DNA of 62,825 nucleotides, taken from contig CALCGT010000037.1 in the NCBI GenBank assembly GCA_937901125.1, positions 1-62,825 of the forward strand, read 5' to 3'. This stretch comes from an uncultured Clostridia bacterium (lineage in GTDB: Bacteria > Bacillota > Clostridia > Lachnospirales > Anaerotignaceae). Under the pieces are notes generated by a model. The model worked only from the letters and a program-made list of their open reading frames with translations. It made no database searches and was not told where the DNA came from. Below, in pieces: positions 35,144-42,222 of this stretch. The first letter of the stretch is position 1. Each line of letters begins with the position of its first letter. The translations under genes and the position numbers were made by a program.

Positions 35144-36733
35144 TCACATGATACCATCATCGGAAAACCTTGAAATCTTGGGAAAAATTTTAAGTTCAAA
35201 ATCATCACTGGCTCGTCTGGCCGTTCCACGGGTATATTTTTTATATTCGACTTTTTCGAGGACTTCTTTCAAAAGATTATTTTTATCCTGTACTGTTGGG
35301 AGTAAATGATAAACGTCAATAATATTCTGGACAGCAGGAACAATAGATTCCATTTCTATTTCCTGCTTGTTTAAATCATTCAGCTGATGCTTCAGATCCT
35401 GTAGGGCGGCCTTGGCATCATCCAGCTTGGGGGAGAGTATATTAGTTCGTGAAATGAATACTTCGGGAGTATAAATTCCTTGCTCTAAAAAATCGTGGGC
35501 TTTAGAGATTTGATTTTCAAGACCGGATATGATTTCCTGTTGGGATGCAATTCCGGCTTCCAGCAGAGATTTCTTAGAATCTGATTTTGGATGCTCATCC
35601 TCCCATTGGAGCAGATATCCGTCAAGCCAATCCTGCAAGGCATAAATCAGACGTTCTTCTACAATAGAAACCTTTGAAGAAATATTAGGACATCCGTATG
35701 TCATGCATTTATACACAGGGTATCCGGCAGTATTTGTATTACGTTTCATTGCTTTTCCGCAATATCCGCAGCGGAGGATTCCGGCAAGAGGGTTTTGCAG
35801 GGTATACCCTGTTTTTGTAGCGGGCAGTTCACGTAGCTTCATTTTTTCGGCGATACGGAAAAATACATCATCATCGATAATGGGTGGGTGCAATCCATCA
35901 CCGACAAAGCAGTTATTATCATGGTAACGTATATAGGTAAGGTTATTATTTTGTACCTGCTTTTTAGATTTCAGGTAGCCCCAACGAATTTTTCCAATAT
36001 AGGCAGGGTTGGACAGAATTTTTTTGATATATCCAGCCTGCCAAGAGGTATTTTTGGGAGAAGGGATTTTAGATCTATTCAGATATGTTGCAATAGTATT
36101 CAGGCCGGCAGGCTGCGTGATGCCATTTTCGGATAATCCGTTCAAATACATGTCAAAAATCAGTCTAACAATTTTCGCTTCTTCCGGAACGATTTCCAAG
36201 GTATAGCCTTTTTCAGATGGCAGTTTGACCTTGCGGTAGCCATAAGGGGCATATGAGCCACAGAATTTTCCTTCTTTCGTGGATGCGAGGCGACCTTGCT
36301 CCAAGCGCCGGCGGATTGCCTTATATTCTCGGCGGCTCATGAACAGACCAAATTCGAAATATTCTTCATCAAATTCATTGCTGGGATCATAGGTTTTCAT
36401 TGGCGTGATAATTAGAGTGCCGCTATATTTGAACGCCTGAGAAACGATGCCCTGATCAATGGTATCACCACGGGCAAGGCGTTCTACTTCCATTACCAGA
36501 ACGCCATCCCACAGACCAGATTCTACATCAGCCAGCAGGGCTTGTGCTTCAGGTCTAGCGGCGAGAGTTTCGCCGGAAACGATTTCGCGGTAGACTTTTG
36601 ATATCACAAGCTTTTGCCGTCTAGCCAGCTCCATCAATGCTTTTTCGTGTCTGGCAAGGGTCTCTCCCTCTCCATGGCGTTCAGCATCCATGTCAGAACG
36701 GCTTTTGCGGAGATACATACAGTATTTTTTCAT
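35144..36733 (-). CDS. int: Large serine recombinase (phage integrase)
   Basis: 529 residues. Resolvase-like catalytic domain at the N-terminus (YLRKSRSD with the nucleophilic serine; EVERLARGD), recombinase domain (APYGYRKVKL; NPAYIGKIRWG), zinc ribbon (CGYCGKAMKRNTNTAGYPVYKC) and a C-terminal coiled coil. Catalyses attP x attB integration without host factors; excision needs a directionality factor, which is not recognised here. ATG 36733 has AAAGGAGG eight bases upstream; a longer upstream frame is rejected. Confidence 0.95.
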   Translation of the reverse strand: MKKYCMYLRKSRSDMDAERHGEGETLARHEKALMELARRQKLVISKVYREIVSGETLAARPEAQALLADVESGLWDGVLVMEVERLARGDTIDQGIVSQAFKYSGTLIITPMKTYDPSNEFDEEYFEFGLFMSRREYKAIRRRLEQGRLASTKEGKFCGSYAPYGYRKVKLPSEKGYTLEIVPEEAKIVRLIFDMYLNGLSENGITQPAGLNTIATYLNRSKIPSPKNTSWQAGYIKKILSNPAYIGKIRWGYLKSKKQVQNNNLTYIRYHDNNCFVGDGLHPPIIDDDVFFRIAEKMKLRELPATKTGYTLQNPLAGILRCGYCGKAMKRNTNTAGYPVYKCMTYGCPNISSKVSIVEERLIYALQDWLDGYLLQWEDEHPKSDSKKSLLEAGIASQQEIISGLENQISKAHDFLEQGIYTPEVFISRTNILSPKLDDAKAALQDLKHQLNDLNKQEIEMESIVPAVQNIIDVYHLLPTVQDKNNLLKEVLEKVEYKKYTRGTARRASDDFELKIFPKISRFSDDGIM

Positions 36734-36873
36734 GAAAAAAGACCTCCTTTTGCCTATAAAAATGTATAGCAAAATAGACGGTCTTATGATACAATGAACT
36801 TGCTTAGGGTGCGTTGCATCATGCGACCATCTTCTTATCCTCATCCTGTTGGCGCAGGGTGGGGATTTTTATT

Positions 36874-37338
36874 TTAGAAATTAAAAATTTTGTCAGAAAG
36901 CTTCATTCCATCTTCTACTTTTTCGTAAGATACTTTCCCATCACTGCCATGATAAGGGACATTCCAGAATATTGCGATTTCAGATACAGATTCAAATTGC
37001 TGATTTGTTCTAGCTGCTAAATCGCTACTATACATTTCAAGCATTTCCTTAGTTGTATCAGCAGAGTTTTTAACATTCCATGTTAGATTTACCAGAACAA
37101 CAAAATCTCCATCCACATCAGTTCCAAGGTTATCGTTCAATGTAATATCCTCTATGTCTGTGTCGTAGTAATTCTCAGAAACTGTATCTTGTATGAACTG
37201 TTTAATGCTTTCCTCTTCTGTGAGAACTGTTTGTTCTTCGGAAGTTGGTTCAGACGAAGATTCAGTGGATGTGCTACCGCAGGCAGTAAAAGAAAAGAGT
37301 AGTATGGAACATAAAACGATTGATAAATGCTTCTTCAT
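36874..37338 (-). CDS. Prophage lipoprotein in the lysogeny module
   Basis: 154 residues with signal peptide and lipobox (MKKHLSIVLCSILLFSFTAC), a Ser/Thr/Glu-rich linker and a C-terminal domain of about 110 residues that I do not recognise. GGAGGGG precedes the ATG. It sits between the integrase and the repressor genes and would be expressed from the lysogen. In Streptococcus phage TP-J34 a lipoprotein gene in the same place (ltp) blocks DNA injection by superinfecting phage; similar function here is by position only. Confidence 0.8.
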   Translation of the reverse strand: MKKHLSIVLCSILLFSFTACGSTSTESSSEPTSEEQTVLTEEESIKQFIQDTVSENYYDTDIEDITLNDNLGTDVDGDFVVLVNLTWNVKNSADTTKEMLEMYSSDLAARTNQQFESVSEIAIFWNVPYHGSDGKVSYEKVEDGMKLSDKIFNF

Positions 37339-37423
37339 GTTTTCCCCTCCCATAAAGTTGAAATTATAGTAATATTGTGATATTGTAAATTTTGGAGGGT
37401 TGTTCGACGATAATCTTCTGATT

Positions 37424-37462
37424 TTCCCCTTGCAGTATGGCGGTACTGCAGGGGAATTTTTT
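37424..37462 (+). terminator. Hairpin with T-run, rightward
   Basis: TTCCCCTTGCAGTA pairs with TACTGCAGGGGAA, followed by TTTTTT on the + strand. It is oriented against the leftward lysogeny genes, so it would stop rightward transcription entering from the host side. Confidence 0.6.
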
Positions 37463-37670
37463 ATATAGCCCATGGGCTACGATAATATGATTCAGTCTTT
37501 TTGGGTTCCGTGGCGGAATTTATTTCAGACAATCTGGAACCATGAACACGGATAGCACCGCCGTTATCGAACTTCACGGTATACAATCCACCGCCAATGC
37601 GAATCAAGGTGACTTGCTGAAAGCCATTAGTGACAGATAGGTTATATTTTTTCCCAATTTCAAGTTTCAC
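37461..37670 (-). CDS. Small hypothetical protein
   Basis: 69 residues, beta-rich (LEIGKKYNLSV, VTLIRIGGGLYTVKFDNGG), unknown. GTG 37670 is favoured because AAGGAG lies nine bases upstream; the ATG at 37679 abuts that site. Overlaps the 3' end of the ImmA-like gene by 11 bases, so translationally coupled. Confidence 0.6.
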   Translation of the reverse strand: MKLEIGKKYNLSVTNGFQQVTLIRIGGGLYTVKFDNGGAIRVHGSRLSEINSATEPKKTESYYRSPWAI

Positions 37671-38142
37671 AAGAATCATCTCCTTGCTGAATCACATAAA
37701 ATCCCTTGTCATTGAAAATCAGTGTTTTGTCTCCACGAACGTAGCTGATGCCGTAACGCTGGCGGAATATTTCGATAGCTTCACTCAGAAATTCCTCTGT
37801 GACTTCCAGAAATTCCGCAACAGAATATAGTGTGCAACAGGAATTTTCGGAAGCCAAGAATAAATCATCAATAGTTAGCATTTTATCGACAGCCCATTTT
37901 CTGGCCATTTTTTCTTTTTTTCTATTATCAGAGCTACTCTGGTTGAGGATATTACCGACCGTTGTGCAGTAGTGGCCGATTTCCTCAGCCAGAACGCAGG
38001 CTTTTTCACTGGAAGGCATGTCCTTTTTTATGCCAATCCTTTTTCCGCTGCAAAGACCTTTTGCGTCAGATTCAAAATCCAATTCAAAGACCTTGAGACC
38101 CATCATATTTGCATCGTTTAGAAGTTTTTCATAACTACACAT
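37660..38142 (-). CDS. ImmA/IrrE-like metallopeptidase
   Basis: 160 residues. In phages and ICEs such proteins cleave or inactivate the CI-like repressor upon induction. The active-site segment reads CVLAEEIGHYCTT, so the first His of HExxH is replaced by Glu; this EExGH form recurs in phage members as far as I recall. C-terminal helical part (LEVTEEFLSEAIEIFRQRYG) looks like a small HTH-like unit. Adjacent to the repressor gene and in the same direction, as expected. Confidence 0.8.
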   Translation of the reverse strand: MCSYEKLLNDANMMGLKVFELDFESDAKGLCSGKRIGIKKDMPSSEKACVLAEEIGHYCTTVGNILNQSSSDNRKKEKMARKWAVDKMLTIDDLFLASENSCCTLYSVAEFLEVTEEFLSEAIEIFRQRYGISYVRGDKTLIFNDKGFYVIQQGDDSCET

Positions 38143-38163
38143 ATAACAGACCTCCCTTTTGAA

Positions 38164-38595
38164 TCAAAGCTTATTCAGCCTGTCAAGGTCATTTTGCATC
38201 AGCTGTTGCTGTTCATCGTCAAGGTTATTATTATGAGCTGCAACAGGCATCAGGTGAATAGGAGCTACAGAGCTGCAGCGGGAGTGTTCCTCATCCAAAA
38301 CCATATCGACAATTTTTTTGCCGTGAGTGTCTAGCTTACGGTATTTTTTTATCATTTTGATTTCAGGAATAGAAAAATCATCGGTGTTTAGTTCTTGAAT
38401 TTCATCTTGCCATAAGAAATTGGCATCAACACGAAGAACCTCCATAATTTTGCCTATTGTATTTACATTAGGTTCGCTATTCCCTTTTTCGTATCCAGTT
38501 ACTGTAGTTCCAGCAATACCTAATTTTTCAGCTAATTGTTTCTGTGTTAGTCCGTTTGCGATACGGGCTTCTTTAAGTCTATCGTTAAATGCCAT
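38164..38595 (-). CDS. CI-like repressor (XRE family)
   Basis: 143 residues: N-terminal helix-turn-helix (LKEARIANGLTQKQLAEKLGIAGTTVTGYEKG), a linker and an acidic C-terminal helix region, with no LexA-type peptidase domain, which agrees with the neighbouring ImmA-like protein doing the inactivation. AGAGGTG before the ATG. Divergent to the Cro-like gene across the operator region. Confidence 0.9.
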   Translation of the reverse strand: MAFNDRLKEARIANGLTQKQLAEKLGIAGTTVTGYEKGNSEPNVNTIGKIMEVLRVDANFLWQDEIQELNTDDFSIPEIKMIKKYRKLDTHGKKIVDMVLDEEHSRCSSVAPIHLMPVAAHNNNLDDEQQQLMQNDLDRLNKL

Positions 38596-38628
38596 GAGAA
38601 GTCACCTCTCTTATTGGTTTATAAGCCC

Positions 38629-38656
38629 ATTATAACAGTAAATATCAAAAAATCAA
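38629..38656 (-). promoter_or_regulatory. Leftward lysogeny promoter
   Basis: On the - strand TTGATT, 16-bp spacer, TATAAT, 34 bp ahead of the repressor start. Operator copy 1 lies 9 bp beyond its -35 box. Confidence 0.6.
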
Positions 38657-38664
38657 TATAAAAA

Positions 38665-38753
38665 ACTCGGAAAACTCGAAATTTTATAATAATATATATT
38701 GACAAACTCAAGAAACTTGAGTATATTATAGTAAAACATTGAGAAACTTGAGT
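38665..38753. promoter_or_regulatory. Immunity operators, three copies
   Basis: The perfect inverted repeat ACTCAAGAAACTTGAGT (38706-38722) is copy 2. Copy 3 (38737-38753) shares GAAACTTGAGT exactly. Copy 1 (38665-38679, ACTCGGAAAACTCGA) is degenerate. Starts are spaced 41 and 31 bp, close to whole helical turns. Confidence 0.7.
38699..38727 (+). promoter_or_regulatory. Rightward early promoter
   Basis: TTGACA, 17-bp spacer, TATATT. The spacer and the first -10 base are exactly the palindromic operator copy 2, so repressor binding would block polymerase directly. Confidence 0.75.
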
Positions 38754-38770
38754 TTTTGGAGGTGAGAAGT

Positions 38771-39007
38771 TTGAGTATCAAAAGCAATAATCAGCCTGTT
38801 GCGGATAATGTAGTAAAAATCATTTCTGAATTAGGTTTAAAGCAGCGGGCAGTAGCAAAAAAAGCCGGATTTGAAGCACAGGTATTTAACGACATGCTGA
38901 ATGGAAGAAGACTAATTAAATTATGTGATGTTGTGGTAATCGCTGAAGCGTTGGGAGTAACGCCAAATGACCTTTACGGCATTGCAGAAGCTAAGGACGC
39001 AAGCTAA
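38771..39007 (+). CDS. Cro-like XRE regulator
   Basis: 78 residues with a helix-turn-helix (LKQRAVAKKAGFEAQVFNDMLNGRR). First gene of the rightward early operon. TTG start at 38771 is set by GGAGGTG at 38758-38764; an upstream TTG frame begins before that site. By position it should compete with the repressor at the shared operators. Confidence 0.8.
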   Translation: MSIKSNNQPVADNVVKIISELGLKQRAVAKKAGFEAQVFNDMLNGRRLIKLCDVVVIAEALGVTPNDLYGIAEAKDAS

Positions 39008-39021
39008 AGGAGGTGCACCCA

Positions 39022-39258
39022 ATGGAGAAAAAGATGCAAGAAAAATGTGATAGTGCAGTTGAAAAAATCAAAGAAGCCGCAGAAGAACTCTACGGTTATC
39101 TTCATCAGGGTTCAGATACTTATGGAGAACTCGAAGAAAAAATTATTAGTGTCAATAGATACCTAACATGGCCATATAGCCAAGAAGGAGATTATCTTCG
39201 GACGAAGATGAAATCGATTTTGGAAAACGAAGAAAAAGGCTTACCGTTAAAAAAGTAA
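39022..39258 (+). CDS. Small helical phage protein
   Basis: 78 residues, acidic and helical (DSAVEKIKEAAEELYGYLH), no recognised family. ATG 39022 has AAAGGAGG at good distance. Its last codons form one arm of the terminator for the convergent gene. Confidence 0.6.
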   Translation: MEKKMQEKCDSAVEKIKEAAEELYGYLHQGSDTYGELEEKIISVNRYLTWPYSQEGDYLRTKMKSILENEEKGLPLKK

Positions 39259-39263
39259 GCCTT
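39237..39263 (-). terminator. Leftward terminator for the reversed small gene
   Basis: AAGGCTTAC / GTAAGCCTT stem; on the - strand it is followed by TTTTTCTTC, so it ends the gene at 39274-39537. Confidence 0.65.
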
Positions 39264-39273
39264 CGGATAAATC

Positions 39274-39537
39274 CTAGATAGATTCAATAGAGACGATAGA
39301 TTTAGCGCAGAAGATGGTATTAGGTTTTTCTCTGACTGCGAAGAAATCGCAGAAGCACAGAACATCCAAAATGGAAGGAATCAGACCATCATGGATATGG
39401 GGATAAAGAGGCTTGTATTCACCAAGAGAAGCGAAAGAACCTTTTTCATCCTTCATGTGAATAATTGGAGCTACTTCGCTGGAATCGCTGAGAAAAAGAG
39501 TGTACCCATTTGCAAAAGTGATTTTAGCTCTATTCAT
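39274..39537 (-). CDS. Reversed small phage protein
   Basis: 87 residues, opposite to the early operon. Compact beta/alpha protein (AKITFANGYTLFLSD, two vicinal Cys-like positions in LCFCDFFAV), no recognised family. AAAGGAGG six bases before the ATG at 39537. Own terminator, hence an independently expressed accessory gene. Confidence 0.6.
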   Translation of the reverse strand: MNRAKITFANGYTLFLSDSSEVAPIIHMKDEKGSFASLGEYKPLYPHIHDGLIPSILDVLCFCDFFAVREKPNTIFCAKSIVSIESI

Positions 39538-39662
39538 CGAATTCCTCCTTTCTTCGAAAACTCGGCTGCTGCAACAGCCTGTGATTTCAGAATAGGAGAG
39601 ATAAAGAAAAATGTCAAGCAGAAACAGAAAAGGACGTAAGTTAAAGAAAGGAGGTGCCTCCA

Positions 39663-39827
39663 ATGAGCGAGCAGGAATGTGCAGCAGCGCTGATTTTTAT
39701 AGTAACAATAGTACAGGTTTTAATAATGGCGATATCTTTTGTATGCCAACAGGGAAGTCAGAGGGCTGAACTTTTGCCAAAATATATTCCTCCGTGTCCA
39801 CCGAAAAAGAAAAAAGAGAACGAATAA
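39663..39827 (+). CDS. 54-residue single-pass membrane protein
   Basis: Short N-terminus, one hydrophobic helix (AALIFIVTIVQVLIMAISFV), then a Pro/Lys-rich cytoplasmic tail (PPCPPKKKKENE). GGAGGTG is seven bases from the ATG. Unknown; of holin-like size but far from the lysis region. Confidence 0.6.
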   Translation: MSEQECAAALIFIVTIVQVLIMAISFVCQQGSQRAELLPKYIPPCPPKKKKENE

Positions 39828-39833
39828 TCGTTC

Positions 39834-39968
39834 TCAGTTTTTCTTAGATGTTTTTGCTGGAGGAGTGGGTGGACGATAACCGGGAGTAGGGGCATTATCA
39901 TTTCGAAAGTTAGTAGATGGAGCTTTGTTAGTCTGCTGGCTAGAGCTATTGGATTTGTTTTCAGGCAT
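39834..39968 (-). CDS. 44-residue Pro/Ser-rich protein
   Basis: Reversed ORF of low complexity (NSSSQQTNKAPSTNF, PTPGYRPPTPPAKTSKKN), predicted disordered. Its ribosome binding site GGAGGTG lies in the last codons of the upstream gene (39970-40467), one base apart, so the two are translated together. Confidence 0.6.
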   Translation of the reverse strand: MPENKSNSSSQQTNKAPSTNFRNDNAPTPGYRPPTPPAKTSKKN

Positions 39969-39969
39969 A

Positions 39970-40467
39970 TTATTCACCTCCTTCAAAATTGTAGTGATAA
40001 TCGAAATGCTCTTTTAACGATTTATCGGCTTTATTCTTACAACACTTTCTGTGAGGGAATGGATATGAACCGATATATTCTTGTTCCAATGAAATGAATT
40101 CATTGCGAAATTTATAAATTAACTCTGCTATTTCTTCATCACTAAGGGTATCGATATATTCCCATTTTCTCCTTATTTCATTAAGAAGCTTTTGGAGGGG
40201 CGGGAGAAAGTAATCAACTCGAGTCATTCTTTCTTGAAAAGGAAGAAGATGTTGAAGAGATTGGTATGCTTGAGAAATTGTGATAAGGACTGTCCAGATT
40301 ATGGGTGTTGCTTTTTTAAGCAAAATTGCTACAACACTACTTCCGGTTGTGAATGTAGAGATTATGCGAAGCCAAAAATCTATTTTTTGAGATAAATCTC
40401 TATATTGCCAGTAATAGAAATATGTAAATTGTGTTTCAGAGTACATAGCCCAAAAGCGATCACGCAT
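39970..40467 (-). CDS. Reversed two-helix membrane protein (SLATT-like topology)
   Basis: 165 residues. An N-terminal cytoplasmic helix (TYFYYWQYRDLSQKIDFW), two hydrophobic helices at about 29-65 (LRIISTFTTGSSVVAILL; PIIWTVLITISQAYQSL) and a helical C-terminus (LDTLSDEEIAELIYKF-like region, then a Cys/Lys-rich end). This layout recalls SLATT-type 2TM effector proteins of defence systems, but I recognise no diagnostic motif, so the resemblance is topological. ATG 40467 has GGAGG eight bases upstream; an extended -10 (TGATATATT) lies ahead on the - strand. Confidence 0.6.
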   Translation of the reverse strand: MRDRFWAMYSETQFTYFYYWQYRDLSQKIDFWLRIISTFTTGSSVVAILLKKATPIIWTVLITISQAYQSLQHLLPFQERMTRVDYFLPPLQKLLNEIRRKWEYIDTLSDEEIAELIYKFRNEFISLEQEYIGSYPFPHRKCCKNKADKSLKEHFDYHYNFEGGE

Positions 40468-40554
40468 ATTTTCAACCTCCCTTGGTTTTGAATATATCAC
40501 AAAATGCAGAAAAAAGAAAGTCGAAAAAGGACGCAAGTTAAAGGAGGGAAGTAA

Positions 40555-40713
40555 ATGAAAATGACCATTGGAAATACAAAAATTGAATTCCGTACTGATT
40601 TTTGCAGTGCAGATAATCAGGCGGAAATTGACGAAGCTAGGCTGAAAAGAATTGCACAGCAGGCTCAAACGGCGTTGGAGGCTGCAGAACGGAGCGAAAA
40701 AGCGGTCAGCTGA
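40555..40713 (+). CDS. 52-residue phage protein
   Basis: ATG with AAAGGAGGG seven bases upstream. A short beta hairpin (MTIGNTKIEFRTDF) then a helix (EIDEARLKRIAQQAQTALEA). Unknown function. Confidence 0.6.
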   Translation: MKMTIGNTKIEFRTDFCSADNQAEIDEARLKRIAQQAQTALEAAERSEKAVS

Positions 40714-40767
40714 TATAAGTATACATAACATTTAGAGAAAATTTATGCTTATGAAAGAAGAGAAAAC

Positions 40768-41028
40768 ATGAGAAACGCATTAAACCGGACAGGCTATCCA
40801 AGAATCAGCCTGCCGAAAATCGAAAAGCTGCAGAAAGGTGTTCTGCTGAGATCTGATCCGCTCTACTGGCTGACATACCGAAGGGAGTCAGACGGCGAGG
40901 CTTTCATCGAAGAAGTGACAAAGGATGAAATACTGAAGATTCTGGAAGCGGGAGAAATTCAACTGATACATCTGGAAGCGGCTGTTGATGGAAACGGAAA
41001 ATGGAAAAAACGGGAGGTGAGATTATGA
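40768..41028 (+). CDS. Hypothetical phage protein
   Basis: 86 residues, soluble (LLRSDPLYWLTYRRESDGEAF, KDEILKILEAGEIQLIHLEA). No family recognised. Overlaps the next gene by four bases (ATGA). Confidence 0.6.
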   Translation: MRNALNRTGYPRISLPKIEKLQKGVLLRSDPLYWLTYRRESDGEAFIEEVTKDEILKILEAGEIQLIHLEAAVDGNGKWKKREVRL

Positions 41029-41255
41029 AACAGAAAAAACGCAGACGACTGCGGAAACCAATCCGTATCGCTCTGAAAATTATTACATATGTGGTCATTG
41101 CAGCGGCGGTGGATTTAGCAACGATCAGCACGTTCTTGTACTGGTTCGGAAACGGATACCTGCTGTCCGGCGTTGGGACAAGCCTGCTGATAAATGTGAT
41201 TTTGGAATACCTGTTTTTCCGCAATGAGATGTATGAGGGGAGTACGGGTAGATGA
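41025..41255 (+). CDS. Small membrane protein, two helices
   Basis: 76 residues; a very basic N-terminus (KQKKRRRLRKPIR) followed by two hydrophobic segments (IITYVVIAAAVDLATISTF; YLLSGVGTSLLINVILEYLF). GGGAGGTG at good distance from ATG 41025. Overlaps the next gene by ATGA. Unknown role. Confidence 0.6.
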   Translation: MKQKKRRRLRKPIRIALKIITYVVIAAAVDLATISTFLYWFGNGYLLSGVGTSLLINVILEYLFFRNEMYEGSTGR

Positions 41256-41470
41256 AAGAACCGGGATGGAGCATCTATCCTAATCTGGAAACATGGATCT
41301 ATATTAACTGCAAATCGGTTTTAGACTTTGCAACGAAGATAGGCGTAAGTCATGCAACGTTAAGCAGATTCATGAGAGGAGAAGGAGGATGCACAAAATA
41401 TGTCATTGACCTGATTTTGAAGGAAACGGGAATGACATACGAAAAATGTTTCAAAGAGATAGAAAAATAA
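41252..41470 (+). CDS. 72-residue HTH protein, copy A
   Basis: Helix-turn-helix-like small protein (NCKSVLDFATKIGVSHATLSRFMRG). It is a paralogue of the 72-residue gene at 41920: both begin MKxPGWSxYPNLExWIYxNC. Both are followed by a hairpin and a shared 35-nt element. DNA binding is inferred from the fold; targets are unknown. Confidence 0.65.
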   Translation: MKEPGWSIYPNLETWIYINCKSVLDFATKIGVSHATLSRFMRGEGGCTKYVIDLILKETGMTYEKCFKEIEK

Positions 41471-41494
41471 AGATCCCCTTTGACGGTGGCACAT

Positions 41495-41529
41495 CTCGGG
41501 GGATTGGATAAATTAGTCACTTACATAGT
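41495..41529 (+). repeat. 35-nt conserved element, copy A
   Basis: CTCGGGGGATTGG then TAAATTAGTCA and TTACAT; differs at three positions from 42165-42199. The left part closes a hairpin with GATCCCC just after the HTH gene. Confidence 0.65.
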
Positions 41530-41562
41530 AGCAGAAATCACGGATTTTTGCAATATGAAATC

Positions 41563-41586
41563 ATGGCTTCTCGAAGCAGCATCCCC
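41563..41586. repeat. Inverted repeat, left arm (24 bp)
   Basis: ATGGCTTCTCGAAGCAGCAT followed by CCCC; reverse complement of 41855-41878 with one mismatch. The two arms bound a 268-bp segment with a reversed HTH gene. Confidence 0.75.
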
Positions 41587-41618
41587 TGGATAATGAAATA
41601 AAAGTGTGGCGTAGAAGA

Positions 41619-41789
41619 TTAGCATTCTTCTATGCAAAGAAAATCAGCTGGAACTTGGAGCGCGCGAACGATTTTTGGCAGATTCATGTAGCGCGGTTTA
41701 TAAGTTCCATTTAACCATCGTTTAACAGTAACTACAGAAACACCTACCATTTCAGCAAGTGCAATGGAATCAATACCTTGATTTTCCAT
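41619..41789 (-). CDS. Reversed small HTH protein
   Basis: At least 56 residues from ATG 41789: a helix-turn-helix (DSIALAEMVGVSVVTVKRWLNG) and a short tail ending in CIEEC. The frame is open farther upstream through a Phe-rich stretch to an AAAGGAGG at 41843-41850, so a non-ATG start near 41840 is possible and the true N-terminus is uncertain. Lies between the two 72-residue paralogues, enclosed by 24-bp inverted repeats. Confidence 0.55.
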   Translation of the reverse strand: MENQGIDSIALAEMVGVSVVTVKRWLNGTYKPRYMNLPKIVRALQVPADFLCIEEC

Positions 41790-41854
41790 AGCTGATTTCA
41801 GTTGTCCTGCAAATGTAAAAAAGAAAAAGAAGAAAGCAATCACCTCCTTTGACC

Positions 41855-41878
41855 GGGGATGCTGCTTCGAGGAGCCAT
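41855..41878. repeat. Inverted repeat, right arm (24 bp)
   Basis: GGGGATGCTGCTTCGAGGAG then CCAT; partner of 41563-41586 (23 of 24 positions). Confidence 0.75.
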
Positions 41879-41919
41879 ACAGTTTCATTCTATCACAAAA
41901 CGAAAGGAGTAGGGAAACA

Positions 41920-42138
41920 ATGAAAAAGCCGGGATGGAGTGTGTACCCGAACTTGGAAAAGTGGATATACGAAAACTGCGAATCCGTTTCGGAATTTGCT
42001 TGGCTTGTGGCTGTATCGCCGGCCGCAATGTACAACATTTTAAAAGGGAAAAGTGACCCGAGGTATGAAACTGTGCGTGCGATTGCGAATGTAACGCACA
42101 TGAAATCAGACATTCTTTTTGAAAGAGTAGAGAAATAA
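41920..42138 (+). CDS. 72-residue HTH protein, copy B
   Basis: Paralogue of the gene at 41252 with a helix-turn-helix segment (NCESVSEFAWLVAVSPAAMYNILKG, split here in two parts of the fold). GAAAGGAG upstream of ATG. The C-terminal halves of the two copies have diverged more than the first 20 residues, which argues for different targets. Confidence 0.65.
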   Translation: MKKPGWSVYPNLEKWIYENCESVSEFAWLVAVSPAAMYNILKGKSDPRYETVRAIANVTHMKSDILFERVEK

Positions 42139-42164
42139 AAGAATCCGCTTTGGTATTGGAGTAC

Positions 42165-42199
42165 CTCGGGGGATTGGGTAAATTAGTCATTTACATGGT
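42165..42199 (+). repeat. 35-nt conserved element, copy B
   Basis: Second copy of the element at 41495-41529, 670 bp downstream, between HTH copy B and the PcfK-like gene. Confidence 0.65.
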
Positions 42200-42222
42200 T
42201 TCAAAACATGGAGGTTTTGACA

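Larger units (their letters stand above)
38993..40548 (+). repeat. Three copies of a ribosome-binding-site block
   Basis: AGGACGCAAGYTAAAGGAGG occurs ending at 39013 and at 40547, and with one change plus a 3-base insertion at 39631-39653. Each copy immediately precedes a small rightward ORF (39022, 39663, 40555), and reversed genes lie between the copies. In copy 1 the block includes the last codons and stop of the Cro-like gene. Confidence 0.6.

Noticed and set aside
34992..35309. 105-codon + frame across the integrase 3' end
   Set aside because: No ribosome binding site, overlaps the integrase gene and the terminator; treated as a shadow.
34986..36796. Shared 9-mer GATACAATG at 34986 and 36788 as possible att-related repeat
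   Set aside because: Too short to separate from chance, and the two sites lie on either side of the integrase gene, not at opposite prophage ends.
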